64,000 nucleotides of DNA from Stakelama marina. GTDB taxonomy: Bacteria > Pseudomonadota > Alphaproteobacteria > Sphingomonadales > Sphingomonadaceae. The stretch lies in contig NZ_JAGRQC010000002.1 of NCBI RefSeq assembly GCF_018122655.1, forward strand, positions 620,001 through 684,000, given 5' to 3'. Each line of letters begins with the position of its first letter. Positions within the stretch are counted from its first letter, which is position 1. Under the pieces are notes generated by a model. That model worked only from the letters and a program-made list of their open reading frames with translations. It was not told the DNA's origin and searched no databases. A program made the position numbers and the translations under genes. This document shows, in pieces, positions 43,981-52,620 of the stretch.

Positions 43981-44014
43981 CTTCTCTTCTCCACGGCCAC
44001 CAGGATCATCATCC

Positions 44015-45316
44015 GTGAACGACCTGAACGTCCTCGACCGCTTCATGAATGCCTTTATCCGCTACATCGACAGCGGATTCGGCCTGCTGGGTCCGGACAT
44101 CGGCTTTCTGACCACGACGCTGATCGCGATCGACATCACGCTTGCAGGATTGTTCTGGGCGATGGGCGGCGAGCAGGACGTCATCGGCCGGTTCCTGCGC
44201 AAGATCCTCTATATCGGCGCTTTCGCCTTCATCCTGAACCGTTTCGCGACGCTGGCCGACATCATTTTCAGGTCGTTCGCGCAAGCGGGGCTGACGGCCG
44301 GTGGCGGGACGCTCTCCGCTGACGACCTGCTCAAACCGGGGCGCCTCGCGGCAACCGGCTTTTCAGCGGCGTGGCCGTTGCTCGACCAGGCCGCAAAGTT
44401 GATGGGCTTCACCAGCTTTTTCGACAATTTTCTGACGATCGCGGTGCTGCTGTTCGCCTGGATCATCGTCATCATCGCCTTCTTCATCCTCTCGGTGCAG
44501 ATGTTCGTCACCATCATCGAGTTCAAACTGACGAGTCTCGCCGGTTTCATCCTCGTGCCATTCGCACTTTGGGGGCGGACCAGTTTCCTCGCCGAGCGTG
44601 TGCTGGGAAATGTCGTCTCGTCGGGGATCAAGGTGATGGTGCTCGCCGTGATCGTCGGCATCGGCTCGAACTTTTTCAGCGAGTTCACCGGCGCGCTTCA
44701 GGGCCAGGAACCCGATATCGGTCAAGCGATGAGCCTCGTGCTCGCCAGCTTGTCGCTCTTCGGTCTCGGCATCTTCGGCCCCGGCATCGCTTCGGGCCTC
44801 GTCGCGGGAGCGCCGCAACTTGGCGCTGGCGCGGCCCTCGGTTCGACAATTGGCGCCGCCGGCGTGGTAGCGCTTGGCGGTGGTGCCGCCATCGGCGCGG
44901 CACGGCTTGCAGGTGGTGCGGCGGTCGGCGCGGTTCGGGCCGGGACGGCAATGGGTTCGGCCGCTTCGACGGCTTATACGCTCGGTCAGGAAGGTTCAGG
45001 TTCATCGAGCATCGCTTCGGGCATGGGTGGCGTCGCCCGTGCCGCCGGGGGCGCGGCGCGGCAGCGTGCCGGCCAAGCCTTCGGACTCCGGCAAGCCTCC
45101 GAGTCGGGTCGCGCCGCTGCCTGGTCAGCCCTCAACGCTGGTGGGTCAGGCCAGCCAACGACAAGTGGCGCGACTGGCGGCGCGCCCGGCTGGGCACGCG
45201 ACCTTCGCCGCCAGCAGAACGCCCGTCATCACCGCCATGTCGCGCTCCAGACGCTGCGTGAAGGCGACCGCGGCGGCAGCGGCGCCACCCCGGACATCAA
45301 GGAAAAGGAGGATTGA
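44015..45316 (+). CDS. trbL: TrbL, VirB6-type polytopic channel protein
   Basis: A 433-residue protein with a GTG start. The N-terminal 270 residues contain at least six membrane helices, among them LTTTLIAIDITLAGLFWAM, IAVLLFAWIIVIIAFFILSV and VMVLAVIVGIGSNFF. The C-terminal 150 residues are Gly/Ala/Ser-rich and soluble, typical of TrbL. It forms part of the inner-membrane channel. It is followed at 3 bases by trbF. Confidence 0.93.
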   Translation: MNDLNVLDRFMNAFIRYIDSGFGLLGPDIGFLTTTLIAIDITLAGLFWAMGGEQDVIGRFLRKILYIGAFAFILNRFATLADIIFRSFAQAGLTAGGGTLSADDLLKPGRLAATGFSAAWPLLDQAAKLMGFTSFFDNFLTIAVLLFAWIIVIIAFFILSVQMFVTIIEFKLTSLAGFILVPFALWGRTSFLAERVLGNVVSSGIKVMVLAVIVGIGSNFFSEFTGALQGQEPDIGQAMSLVLASLSLFGLGIFGPGIASGLVAGAPQLGAGAALGSTIGAAGVVALGGGAAIGAARLAGGAAVGAVRAGTAMGSAASTAYTLGQEGSGSSSIASGMGGVARAAGGAARQRAGQAFGLRQASESGRAAAWSALNAGGSGQPTTSGATGGAPGWARDLRRQQNARHHRHVALQTLREGDRGGSGATPDIKEKED

Positions 45317-45319
45317 ACG

Positions 45320-46084
45320 ATGCGCTTTAAACGCAGTGTCCAGCGCTACGGACATACACCCGAGCCCGCAACGCCCTATCAACGTGCTGGCCAAATTTGG
45401 GATGAGCGGATCGGCTCGGCCCGTCTTCAGGCAAGAAACTGGCGGATCATGGCGTTCGGCGGCTTGCTGCTGACGGCCGGCATGTCGAGCGCGCTCGTCT
45501 GGCAGTCGCTTCAAAGCCACATCGTTCCCTATGTCGTGGAAGTCGATCATCTCGGCGAAGCGCGATCGGTCAGTCCAGCCAACCGCGACTATCGTCCGGA
45601 CGATCCCGAAATCGCCTGGCACCTTTCGCGGTTCATCGAACAGATACGCTCGGTCTCGCTCGATCCCGTGCTCATGCGTCAGAACTGGCTTTCGGCCTAT
45701 GCGTTCGTCACCAAACGCGGCGCGCGCTATCTCGATTCCTATGCGCGTGCCAGCGATCCGTTCGCGTCGATTGGCGAGCGGACGATCTCGGTTCAGGTGA
45801 CCAGCGTGGTGCGCGCATCGGACCAGTCATTCCAGATCAAATGGACACAGACCGCGTTTGAGCGGGGTACGCAAGTCGGCGTCTCGCATTGGACCGGCAT
45901 CGTGAGCGTGGTCCACCACGCTCCCGCTTCTGCCGAGATACTGCGTCGCAACCCGCTCGGCATTTACATCGATAGCATCGACTGGAGTCGCGAGCTCGAT
46001 CCCGCTGTCACCGCGCCTGCCGCAGCCACCGTGAATGGCGGCGACACTGTCCTTCCCTCTTCTTCTCCGGAGATCCAGCCATGA
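45320..46084 (+). CDS. trbF: TrbF, VirB8-type channel protein
   Basis: A 254-residue protein. One helix near residues 40-60 (IMAFGGLLLTAGMSSALVW) anchors a periplasmic VirB8-like domain with VEVDHLGEARSV and RSVSLDPVLMRQNWLSAYAF. It is a scaffold of the inner-membrane complex. The stop overlaps trbG by four bases. Confidence 0.92.
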   Translation: MRFKRSVQRYGHTPEPATPYQRAGQIWDERIGSARLQARNWRIMAFGGLLLTAGMSSALVWQSLQSHIVPYVVEVDHLGEARSVSPANRDYRPDDPEIAWHLSRFIEQIRSVSLDPVLMRQNWLSAYAFVTKRGARYLDSYARASDPFASIGERTISVQVTSVVRASDQSFQIKWTQTAFERGTQVGVSHWTGIVSVVHHAPASAEILRRNPLGIYIDSIDWSRELDPAVTAPAAATVNGGDTVLPSSSPEIQP

Positions 46085-46950
46085 CCGCGTATCGCTATAC
46101 GACAATTTTGCCGATCCTCCTCGCTCCAACGCTTGCCGTCCCTGTATCGGCGGCGCCAATCCAGGCCCTTGGCCGGCACCAGACCGAAGCGAGTCCGCCC
46201 GACGCGGTTCGAATAGCGACAACGGCGGCGACGGTCGAACCGGTCAGTGGCGACTTCGTCAATGCGGGCGCGGTTTACGCCTATAGTGATGACGCCGTGT
46301 ATCGGCTCTATGCCGCCCCCGAGCATGTCACCGACATCGCCCTGCAGGCGGGCGAGGCGCTTGTCGCGGTCGCGAGCGGGGACACGGTCAGATGGGTGAT
46401 CGGCGACACAAGCAGCGGCGCGGGACCTGATCGGCGCGTTCATGTTCTCGTAAAGCCAATCGCCCCGAAATTATCGACCAATTTGGTTATCACGACCGAT
46501 CGGCGGACCTATCATCTTGCGCTTACCAGCAGCGATGGCGCGGCGATGTCCGCGCTCTCCTGGCGCTACCCGCAAGACGCGCTGCTGGCCGTCAAGCGCG
46601 CTCGCGAGACCGCCGAAGCGGCGGCGCCAGTCGCAACCGGTCTCGATGTCGAACAGCTTCATTTCGGGTATCGCATCAGCGGCGATCATCCGGCGTGGCG
46701 TCCAGTACGTGCCTTTGACGATGGACGGCAGACCTTCATCGAATTTCCGGCATCGATCGGCGTCGGCGAAGCGCCACCGCTGTTTCTCGTTGACGGCGAC
46801 AAGACCATCAGCCTTGTCAATTATCGCGTCAAAGGGCGGTTTTACATCGTCGATCGGCTGTTTGATATCGCCGAGCTGCGGCTCGGCACGAAACATCAAA
46901 AGACCGTTCAAATTGCGCGAACCGCCCCAGTGGCGCGGAGCGGATTATGA
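46081..46950 (+). CDS. trbG: TrbG, VirB9-type channel protein
   Basis: A 289-residue periplasmic protein with a signal peptide (PILLAPTLAVPVSAAP). The N-terminal CagX part has AVYRLYAAPEHVTDIALQAG. The C-terminal domain shows FDDGRQTFIEFPASI and the end YRVKGRFYIVDRLFDIAELR, typical of VirB9. It forms the outer-membrane core with TrbI. It overlaps trbF and trbI at each end. Confidence 0.93.
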   Translation: MTAYRYTTILPILLAPTLAVPVSAAPIQALGRHQTEASPPDAVRIATTAATVEPVSGDFVNAGAVYAYSDDAVYRLYAAPEHVTDIALQAGEALVAVASGDTVRWVIGDTSSGAGPDRRVHVLVKPIAPKLSTNLVITTDRRTYHLALTSSDGAAMSALSWRYPQDALLAVKRARETAEAAAPVATGLDVEQLHFGYRISGDHPAWRPVRAFDDGRQTFIEFPASIGVGEAPPLFLVDGDKTISLVNYRVKGRFYIVDRLFDIAELRLGTKHQKTVQIARTAPVARSGL

Positions 46951-48179
46951 CCGAACCCGCCGCACATGTTCAATCTGAGTCAACTCAGGGGCCGAAGACA
47001 TCCGCCCAGACGAAGGAGAATCCCGAAACGCTCGTTCTGCGAGCACAGCCTAGCCGCGCGATCCGTTTTCGGCGCAGCATCGTCATCCTGATCGCAGCCA
47101 CCGCCATCGTCGGCGTCGTCGCAGCGGCCTGGTACTCGCTCAAGCCCCAGGCATTGCATCTTATCTCAACGCCGAGCGATGGCAGCGAGCCCGCCAGGCT
47201 TCCCGCCGGAAGCTTCGGCAACCTGCCGACCAGCTACGCTGACGCGCCCAAACTCGGGCCGCCGCTTCCGGGAGACCTCGGTCAGCCCATTCTCGATCAT
47301 CAGCGTGCTCAGAATATGCTTCCTGCGAACGGGCAAAGCGGACCGGCCGATACGCGGAATTCCAAGCACGAGCGGGTCTTGGCCGAGATTGATAGCGCGC
47401 GAAGGTCTGCCTTGATGATTCGATCCGCAAACGAAGGACACGATCAATCACCCAAGCCGGCGACGGCGTCCGATATGTCCACGCCATCCCCACAAATTCC
47501 CACAGGCTCGAGTGCCGGGCGCTTTCCGAATGCGTCGCCGCACAAGGTCGAATTCATGGCCTCACTCGACACCAAGGGTGACGTGAACCCGCATGAGATC
47601 GAGCCAGCGGCATCGCCCTACATATTATCGGCCGGAAGCGTCATTCCAGCCAGCCTCATCACCGGATTGCGATCCGATCTTCCCGGGGTTGTGATCGCCC
47701 AGGTCACCGAGCGCGTCTACGACAGCCCGACGGGACGCATTCTTCTAATCCCACAAGGCGCGCGCCTCATCGGCAGCTATGACAGTGTTGTCGCCTTTGG
47801 TCAGCGGCGCGCATTGATCGTCTGGCAACGCATCATCTTTCCCGATGGACGGTCGCTTCGCATGGATAATGTGCCGGCAACCGATCCCGCAGGCTATGCC
47901 GGCCTTGCCGACAAAGTCGATTTCCACACCTGGACGCTGCTCAAGGGCGCTGCCGTATCGACACTCCTGGGTATCGGTTCCAATCTGACATTTACGGGCG
48001 AAAGTGACCTCGTCCAGGCAATACGTGAGTCGACGCAGCAAAACGCATCGCGCGCCGGCGATCAACTCATTTCGCGCGATCTTCGCATTCAACCGACCAT
48101 CACGATCCGTCCGGGAACACCCGTTCGACTGGTCGTGCATCACGATCTGATCCTGCCACCACGATCCAAGGAGAATTGA
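46947..48179 (+). CDS. trbI: TrbI, VirB10-type channel protein
   Basis: A 410-residue protein. One membrane helix (SIVILIAATAIVGVVAAAWY) precedes a Pro/Ser-rich linker. The VirB10 beta-barrel domain shows LSAGSVIPASLITGLRSDLP, TERVYDSPTGRILLIPQGAR and GTPVRLVVHHDLILPP. It spans both membranes and senses ATP use by the motors. DUF2274 follows after one base. Confidence 0.94.
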   Translation: MTEPAAHVQSESTQGPKTSAQTKENPETLVLRAQPSRAIRFRRSIVILIAATAIVGVVAAAWYSLKPQALHLISTPSDGSEPARLPAGSFGNLPTSYADAPKLGPPLPGDLGQPILDHQRAQNMLPANGQSGPADTRNSKHERVLAEIDSARRSALMIRSANEGHDQSPKPATASDMSTPSPQIPTGSSAGRFPNASPHKVEFMASLDTKGDVNPHEIEPAASPYILSAGSVIPASLITGLRSDLPGVVIAQVTERVYDSPTGRILLIPQGARLIGSYDSVVAFGQRRALIVWQRIIFPDGRSLRMDNVPATDPAGYAGLADKVDFHTWTLLKGAAVSTLLGIGSNLTFTGESDLVQAIRESTQQNASRAGDQLISRDLRIQPTITIRPGTPVRLVVHHDLILPPRSKEN

Positions 48180-48180
48180 G

Positions 48181-48399
48181 ATGCCCGACCTGAAACTTGC
48201 AAAATTGCCTGAGCGAAAGCCGGTCAAGATGACCATCAACCTGGCCCCGGATCTACATCAGGCGCTAACCGAATACGCCGCCGTCTACGAGGCAGTCTAT
48301 GGCCGGGCCGAGCCGGTCGGTAACCTCGTTCCCTATATGCTCACCAGTTTTCTCGAGAGCGATCGAGGCTTCGCAAAAGCGCGGCGGGCAAAATCATGA
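48181..48399 (+). CDS. DUF2274 protein at the end of the trb operon
   Basis: A 72-residue protein matching DUF2274 (LAKLPERKPVKMTINLAPDL, then HQALTEYAAVYEAVYGR and LVPYMLTSFLESDRGF). The short basic N-terminus and ribbon-like pattern suggest a ribbon-helix-helix DNA binder, but that is inference. It is nearly always the gene after trbI in these operons. The stop overlaps the next start by four bases. Confidence 0.88.
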   Translation: MPDLKLAKLPERKPVKMTINLAPDLHQALTEYAAVYEAVYGRAEPVGNLVPYMLTSFLESDRGFAKARRAKS

Positions 48400-48614
48400 G
48401 TGGATCAATTGATTCAAGCTGCGTGCCTGACCGAGACCGGCTCGATACGCCCATTTGCGTCCGCGCCGATCGAGCGGCACAGATGCTGGGTATCGGCAAA
48501 ACAAAACTATACGAGCTGATTGGCTCGGGTGAGCTGGAACTGGTTCATATCGGCCGTCGCAGCTTGATCCTAAAGTCAAGTATTGATGACTTTGTTGCTC
48601 GCCTGCGCGCCTAA
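48396..48614 (+). CDS. excisionase-family helix-turn-helix protein ending the trb operon
   Basis: A 72-residue protein with an excisionase/AlpA-type winged helix: VRADRAAQMLGIGKTKLYEL, then GSGELELVHIGRRSLILKSS and IDDFVARLRA. It is coupled to DUF2274 and ends the rightward transfer operon. It may be a regulator or a second directionality factor besides the gene at 25210. No integrase is adjacent. Confidence 0.82.
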   Translation: MSGSIDSSCVPDRDRLDTPICVRADRAAQMLGIGKTKLYELIGSGELELVHIGRRSLILKSSIDDFVARLRA

Positions 48615-48902
48615 TAGCACGGACTAACGCAAGCCATTCCGCACCTGCATCCTCGCGAAGCGATTGCGCTCGCGCATGGCAATTCATCCGCTATTCTGAC
48701 TGCGGGCTCTGAGGTAGTAACCGCCACGACGCGCGCCGTAGAAGCCCGCTTGCGGCCCCACTACGTCGTCCGCCGGACGTCGAGGACTTTGTCGGAATCG
48801 GTCCGTATCGGTTGGACATTGCCCAGACGGCGCTGGGCATCGCGTAGACTTTCGCGTTGGGCGGACACGCGATGCGCAAAGGTCTCTGGTCGCTGAACTC
48901 AA
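48615..48902. other. gap at the end of the transfer operon, no gene recognised
   Basis: About 290 bases. Short frames exist on the minus strand but have no ribosome site and no recognisable product. Coding of the element's transfer genes stops here and decayed metal-resistance DNA begins, so a cargo junction is likely; no direct repeat or att-like core was identified. Confidence 0.4.
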
Positions 48903-49079
48903 ATGGCCGAGACCGATCTTGCTATTGCGGTTGCCGGTACCGACGTCTTCGCCAATATTCCAATCATCGTCGCGGGCTTGGTCACCATCGTGTGGCGGTC
49001 TGTCTATCCCGATCTCATCATCGGCGTCATAAATGCCGACGCCGCCAAAGGAATCTGGCAGGCGCCGATGGCGGAATAG
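48903..49079 (+). pseudogene. C-terminal remnant of a CDF cation efflux gene
   Basis: A 58-residue open frame reading DVFANIPIIVAGLVTIVWRS then VYPDLIIGVINADAAKGIWQ. This matches the last membrane helices of cation diffusion facilitators (the ND/DVxAN...PDLIIG pattern). The N-terminal four helices are missing and a few residues after DLIIGV appear deleted. There is no ribosome site. It marks an old metal-resistance gene lost beside the present pbr and czc genes. Confidence 0.6.
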
Positions 49080-49140
49080 CCAGACCGCGCTGCGATACCC
49101 TGAACTTGTGGTCGCGCGGTTCGCACGTGGCAGCCACCAT

Positions 49141-51150
49141 TTACGCGGCGGTTTGCGGCCGCTTTTGCCGGTCGTTCAGGACGAATCCAATCACGATCGC
49201 GACCAGCGCGACAATCTGCGCCAGCACCGATTGCCACGTTGGAAACACTCCGAGCATTGAGATTCGCGGCATTTCGGCGAGCGGCGCGATATCAATCCAA
49301 CCGGCCTCCTGAAGCGCGGCGACACCCTTGCCGGCCAGCACCACCGTAAGGATCGCCATCAGCCATGCGCTGTAGCGGAAGAAGGTGCCGATCGGCAGCG
49401 AGCGACTGTAGCGCAGCATCGCCCAAGCGATCAGCGCAAGCACGCCGATGGCGGCGCCCGCGCCGAGCAGCATCACCGCGCCGTTACCCTGCGCCCAAAG
49501 AGCCGCATAGAAGAGGATCGTCTCGAACACCTCGCGGTAGACAACGACAAAAGCCAGCGCGAACAGAAACCAGCCGGATTGGCGATTGAGCGCACCTGAA
49601 AGTTTTTTGCGGATATAGCGCTGCCACTGGTCGGCGTGGCTCTTGCCGTGCATCCAGATCCCGACGGACAGCAGAACCACCGCAGCCAGGAGCGAGCCCA
49701 GCCCTTCGGTCAGCTCGCGGCTCGCGCCGCTGATGCCGATCGCGTAGGTGGCCACCGCCCAGGTCGCGCCGCCGGCGGCGAGAGCGGATATCCAGCCGCC
49801 ATGCACATAACGAAGGGCATCGACCCGCTCCGCCTTGCGAAGAAAGGCAAGCATGGCGACAACGATGAGCAGAGCTTCCAGGCCTTCGCGCAGGAGAATG
49901 GTGAACGCTCCGAGAAAGGTCGAAACGGCGCTTGACGCTTGCGGGGACAGTGCAGCCGACGCATCGTCGAGCAGCGTTTCGATCGCCGCGGCCCGTGACG
50001 CCAGCTCGCCGGACGAGATTCCGTCGCCGATGCCGGCGCGGAACGCCCCCATGCGGGTCTCGATATTCGCCATCAGGCCGGCGTCCTTGGCGCTCAAAAG
50101 CGGCTCGATGGGTTCGAACCCGTCAAGATACGCGGAAAGCGCCAGCGCCTTCGCCTTTTTCGCGTCACCGGCGCGATATGCTGCCAAACTCGCATCGAGC
50201 TTCGTCCGAGTGACCGCGATGGAGTCGCCGGCTCCCCCTGTCGAGGCGCGCGCCACCGCCTCCGGGTGCATGCGCAGATAGGCCATCACGACGTCGGCTT
50301 TTTGCTGGCCGATCGCCTCGCCCAGCGCGGCGGGCGTCGTCGTAACCAGCGCTTTCAGGTCGGGAATGCGCGATCGGATGGCAGCCTCGTTTCGCCAGAG
50401 CGCCTTGCCGCGCTGAACATCGGCTTCGGAAAAAGCGAATTCACCCGCCCGAAACGCCAGCGCCCAGCGATCGCCGGGCGGCAAATCGCGAAAGCTCTGC
50501 ATCGCCGTTCCGTCGATGCCTTGTGTGATCACCTGCTCGAGCGCGGCAAGGCTTCGTTTGCGAGCGCGGCCGGCATCGGTAAAGGCGATCGGCGGCGTAT
50601 CCAGAGCAGCGGCGTTGGGTCCCTTGCCATTGCCGCTGGCGCCGTGACAGGCGGCGCAGTTGTCGGCGAACAACCGGTCGCCACGCGCGACATCCGGTGG
50701 CGTCTCGGGCGCGATCGCGACCGGGTATGCGGCGAGAAGCGCCTTTGACAGCGCATGGGCAGTCGCGGCGATCCGGTCGCCACCTTCCTTCGCCTTGACC
50801 TGACGCTGTAGGGCCCCCGCCTGCTGCACAAGCGCGCTACGGCCGGGTCGGCTGGGTAAATCGCCGATCGTGCTCACGATGGTGGCCGCGAATTCGGTCA
50901 TTTCGGCATATTCGCCGCGGCTAACGATCTTGCCGTTGCGCACCGCCCCGTCATAGTCGACCGCCATATAGTCGAGCAGCTTCCAGGTCGTTGTCACCTT
51001 ACCGGCAGTTCCGGCGTCTACCGTCTGCGCCGAGGCAGCGCCGCCAACCATCACCAGCATCATCGCCGTCAGAAGCGCCAGCAAGAGCCGTTGCGTCGCT
51101 GTGCTGCGGTAGGCGAGACGCGATGTCGGATGCGATTCCCGGAAGTTCAT
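49141..51150 (-). CDS. FTR1-type permease fused to cytochrome c, PbrT-like
   Basis: A 669-residue protein from the ATG at 51150; the open frame to 51204 would run through its own promoter. A signal peptide (LLLALLTAMMLVMVGGAASA) is followed by a c-type haem site in DNCAACHGASGNGKGP. The C-terminal half is a seven-helix FTR1 permease with the two metal motifs REGLE (LLREGLEALLIV) and REVFE (VYREVFETILFY). This fusion is the architecture of PbrT, the lead-uptake protein of Cupriavidus pbr operons, and of iron permeases. Its PbrR/CadR-type promoter favours Pb or Cd over iron. The mRNA is probably leaderless. Confidence 0.88.
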   Translation of the reverse strand: MNFRESHPTSRLAYRSTATQRLLLALLTAMMLVMVGGAASAQTVDAGTAGKVTTTWKLLDYMAVDYDGAVRNGKIVSRGEYAEMTEFAATIVSTIGDLPSRPGRSALVQQAGALQRQVKAKEGGDRIAATAHALSKALLAAYPVAIAPETPPDVARGDRLFADNCAACHGASGNGKGPNAAALDTPPIAFTDAGRARKRSLAALEQVITQGIDGTAMQSFRDLPPGDRWALAFRAGEFAFSEADVQRGKALWRNEAAIRSRIPDLKALVTTTPAALGEAIGQQKADVVMAYLRMHPEAVARASTGGAGDSIAVTRTKLDASLAAYRAGDAKKAKALALSAYLDGFEPIEPLLSAKDAGLMANIETRMGAFRAGIGDGISSGELASRAAAIETLLDDASAALSPQASSAVSTFLGAFTILLREGLEALLIVVAMLAFLRKAERVDALRYVHGGWISALAAGGATWAVATYAIGISGASRELTEGLGSLLAAVVLLSVGIWMHGKSHADQWQRYIRKKLSGALNRQSGWFLFALAFVVVYREVFETILFYAALWAQGNGAVMLLGAGAAIGVLALIAWAMLRYSRSLPIGTFFRYSAWLMAILTVVLAGKGVAALQEAGWIDIAPLAEMPRISMLGVFPTWQSVLAQIVALVAIVIGFVLNDRQKRPQTAA

Positions 51151-51157
51151 AGCGCGC

Positions 51158-51188
51158 GCAATAATCCCTGAAGCCGCTATAGGGTCAA
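51158..51188 (-). promoter_or_regulatory. PbrR/CadR-type promoter of the PbrT-like gene
   Basis: On the minus strand TTGACC and TATTGC are 19 bases apart, with a dyad of the form CCCT-N9-AGGG type in the spacer (CCCTATAGCGGCTTCAGGG). It is near-identical to the site at 51899-51929. The -10 box ends 7 bases before the ATG at 51150, which places the transcript start at or next to the start codon. Confidence 0.85.
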
Positions 51189-51219
51189 GGCTATTGCAAC
51201 GCATTCTTACTTTCAGATT

Positions 51220-51858
51220 TCAGATCGAGACGGATTCCCGTGCCGATCGCGCCTCGGACAGGTCGCGCATCGCGTGGCGCAGAATCTGCCATCCGCCCGA
51301 TATGCCGAGTGCTGCCATGATCGCGGCGACGATGAGATCGGGCCATGCCGTGCCGGTCCCGAACACGCCGGCTGCGGCTGCCACAACCGCGATGTTGCCG
51401 ATGGCGTCGTTGCGCGAGCAAATCCAAACCGATCGCCGGTTGGCATCGCCGTCGCGATAGCGGAACAGCATGACTGCCACGCCACCATTCGCGACAAGGG
51501 CGATGATCCCGACCACGCCCATCATATCGGCGTGCGGCACCGATCCATGCCATGCCGCGATCGCTGTCGAAACCAGGACAGACATTCCCAGGAGCGCAAG
51601 CGTTGCACCCTTGGCGACCGCCGCTCGCGCTCTCCAGGCAAGTGCCGAACCTGCGACGCCCAGACTGATCGCGTAATTGGCCGAATCGCCGAGAAAATCG
51701 AGCGCGTCGGCGCGTAGCGCCTGAGATCCCGAAACAAGGCCGACGACAATCTCGCCTGCAAACATTGCCGCGTTGACCGCGAGCGCGATCCACAGCGCGC
51801 GCCGCCAATGGGGATCATTGGCCGGCGCCTCCTCGGACGAGCAATCACAACATGGCAT
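51220..51858 (-). CDS. CDF-family cation efflux transporter
   Basis: A 212-residue protein from the ATG at 51858, with GGAG about 8 bases upstream. It starts MPCCDCSSEEAP, a Cys-rich metal-binding tip. Six helices follow, with the metal-site motifs ADALDFLGDSANY (helix 2) and CSRNDAIGNIAV (helix 5). It has no long cytoplasmic C-terminal domain. It is read from the promoter at 51899-51929 and lies just downstream, on the same strand, as the PbrT-like gene. Zn, Cd or Pb export is likely. Confidence 0.88.
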   Translation of the reverse strand: MPCCDCSSEEAPANDPHWRRALWIALAVNAAMFAGEIVVGLVSGSQALRADALDFLGDSANYAISLGVAGSALAWRARAAVAKGATLALLGMSVLVSTAIAAWHGSVPHADMMGVVGIIALVANGGVAVMLFRYRDGDANRRSVWICSRNDAIGNIAVVAAAAGVFGTGTAWPDLIVAAIMAALGISGGWQILRHAMRDLSEARSARESVSI

Positions 51859-51898
51859 CGCGGTCTCCGTGCGGAGTGGAAAAATCAAACATGAACGC

Positions 51899-51929
51899 CA
51901 TATGCTCCCTGAAGTCGCTACAGGGTCAA
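51899..51929 (-). promoter_or_regulatory. PbrR/CadR-type promoter of the CDF gene and divergent regulator
   Basis: On the minus strand TTGACC and CATATG are 19 bases apart; the spacer is CTGTAGCGACTTCAGGGAG, carrying the CCCTG/CAGGG dyad. The regulator gene starts 12 bases to the right on the other strand, so one bound dimer can control both. Confidence 0.88.
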
Positions 51930-51940
51930 GGGATCGGCAC

Positions 51941-52354
51941 ATGCGCATTGGCGAACTCGCGCGCCGCACCGGCGTTCGCGTTGAAACCATCCGCTGGTAT
52001 GAGAAGAGCGGGCTGCTCGAGAAGCCGGCGCGGAACGCCGGCAACTACCGCGACTATGACGCGGCCGCGCTCGCTCGGCTGAGCTTTATCAAGCGCGGGC
52101 GCGATCTCGGCTTTTCGCTGGAGCAGATCACCGAATTGATGGCGCTGACACGCAACGCCCGCGCCGATTGCGAACGCGTCGACGCCATCGCGCGTCAGCA
52201 CCTTGCGGAAGTCGAGCGTAAGATCGTCGACCTTTCGTCGCTGCGGCGCGAACTGAGCGGGTTGGTGAATTCCTGCACAGGCGGGGCAATCGGCGAATGC
52301 GACATCCTGCAGGCTTTGGCGCCCGAAGGTCCGCCGTCCCGGAGCGAAGGGTGA
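51941..52354 (+). CDS. MerR-family regulator, PbrR/CadR-like
   Basis: A 137-residue regulator from the ATG at 51941. The winged helix is MRIGELARRTGVRVETIRWY with LEKPARNAGNYRDYD. Metal-ligand cysteines sit at NARADCERVDA, and at VNSCTGGAIGECDIL near the C-terminus, the pattern of Pb/Cd sensors. It is divergent from the CDF gene, and matching operators lie at 51899-51929 and 51158-51188, so it probably runs the small pbr-like regulon. Confidence 0.9.
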   Translation: MRIGELARRTGVRVETIRWYEKSGLLEKPARNAGNYRDYDAAALARLSFIKRGRDLGFSLEQITELMALTRNARADCERVDAIARQHLAEVERKIVDLSSLRRELSGLVNSCTGGAIGECDILQALAPEGPPSRSEG

Positions 52355-52620
52355 AGATGGCATCGCGGCAAGAGGCGTGAGACGTCCCCTCATCATTGTT
52401 CTGCTCGCCGCCAGCATCGGCGCACTGGGGTGCTTGCTGCCGATGTCAGAGATGCTCCGCGCGCAGTTACAGCGGCTCGGTTTGACCGCCACGCCTTCTT
52501 CGACCACCGTTTGGCTGTTGTGGACGACGGGCTGGTGGCGCGGCCTGCGGATGATAGCCGCTTTGCGCGATCAGCGAAGAAGGGCGTCCGGTCGCCTATA
52601 AGCCATTTCGGTCATTCCGC
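52355..52620. other. decayed stretch after the regulator, no intact gene recognised
   Basis: A GTG-started frame (52377-52601) begins with a hydrophobic segment, LIIVLLAASIGALGCLLP, but its later part looks out of frame. Another frame reads VDDGLVARPADDSRFA and a third continues [13 protein letters not shown], as if one gene had lost its frame. I cannot name the ancestor. Confidence 0.35.

Noticed and set aside
48684..48902. Leftward small frame after the trb operon
   Set aside because: Arg/Ser-rich shadow composition, no ribosome site.
52377..52601. GTG-started small membrane protein
   Set aside because: The hydrophobic start is plausible, but the second half appears out of frame with a more coherent reading; treated as decayed sequence.
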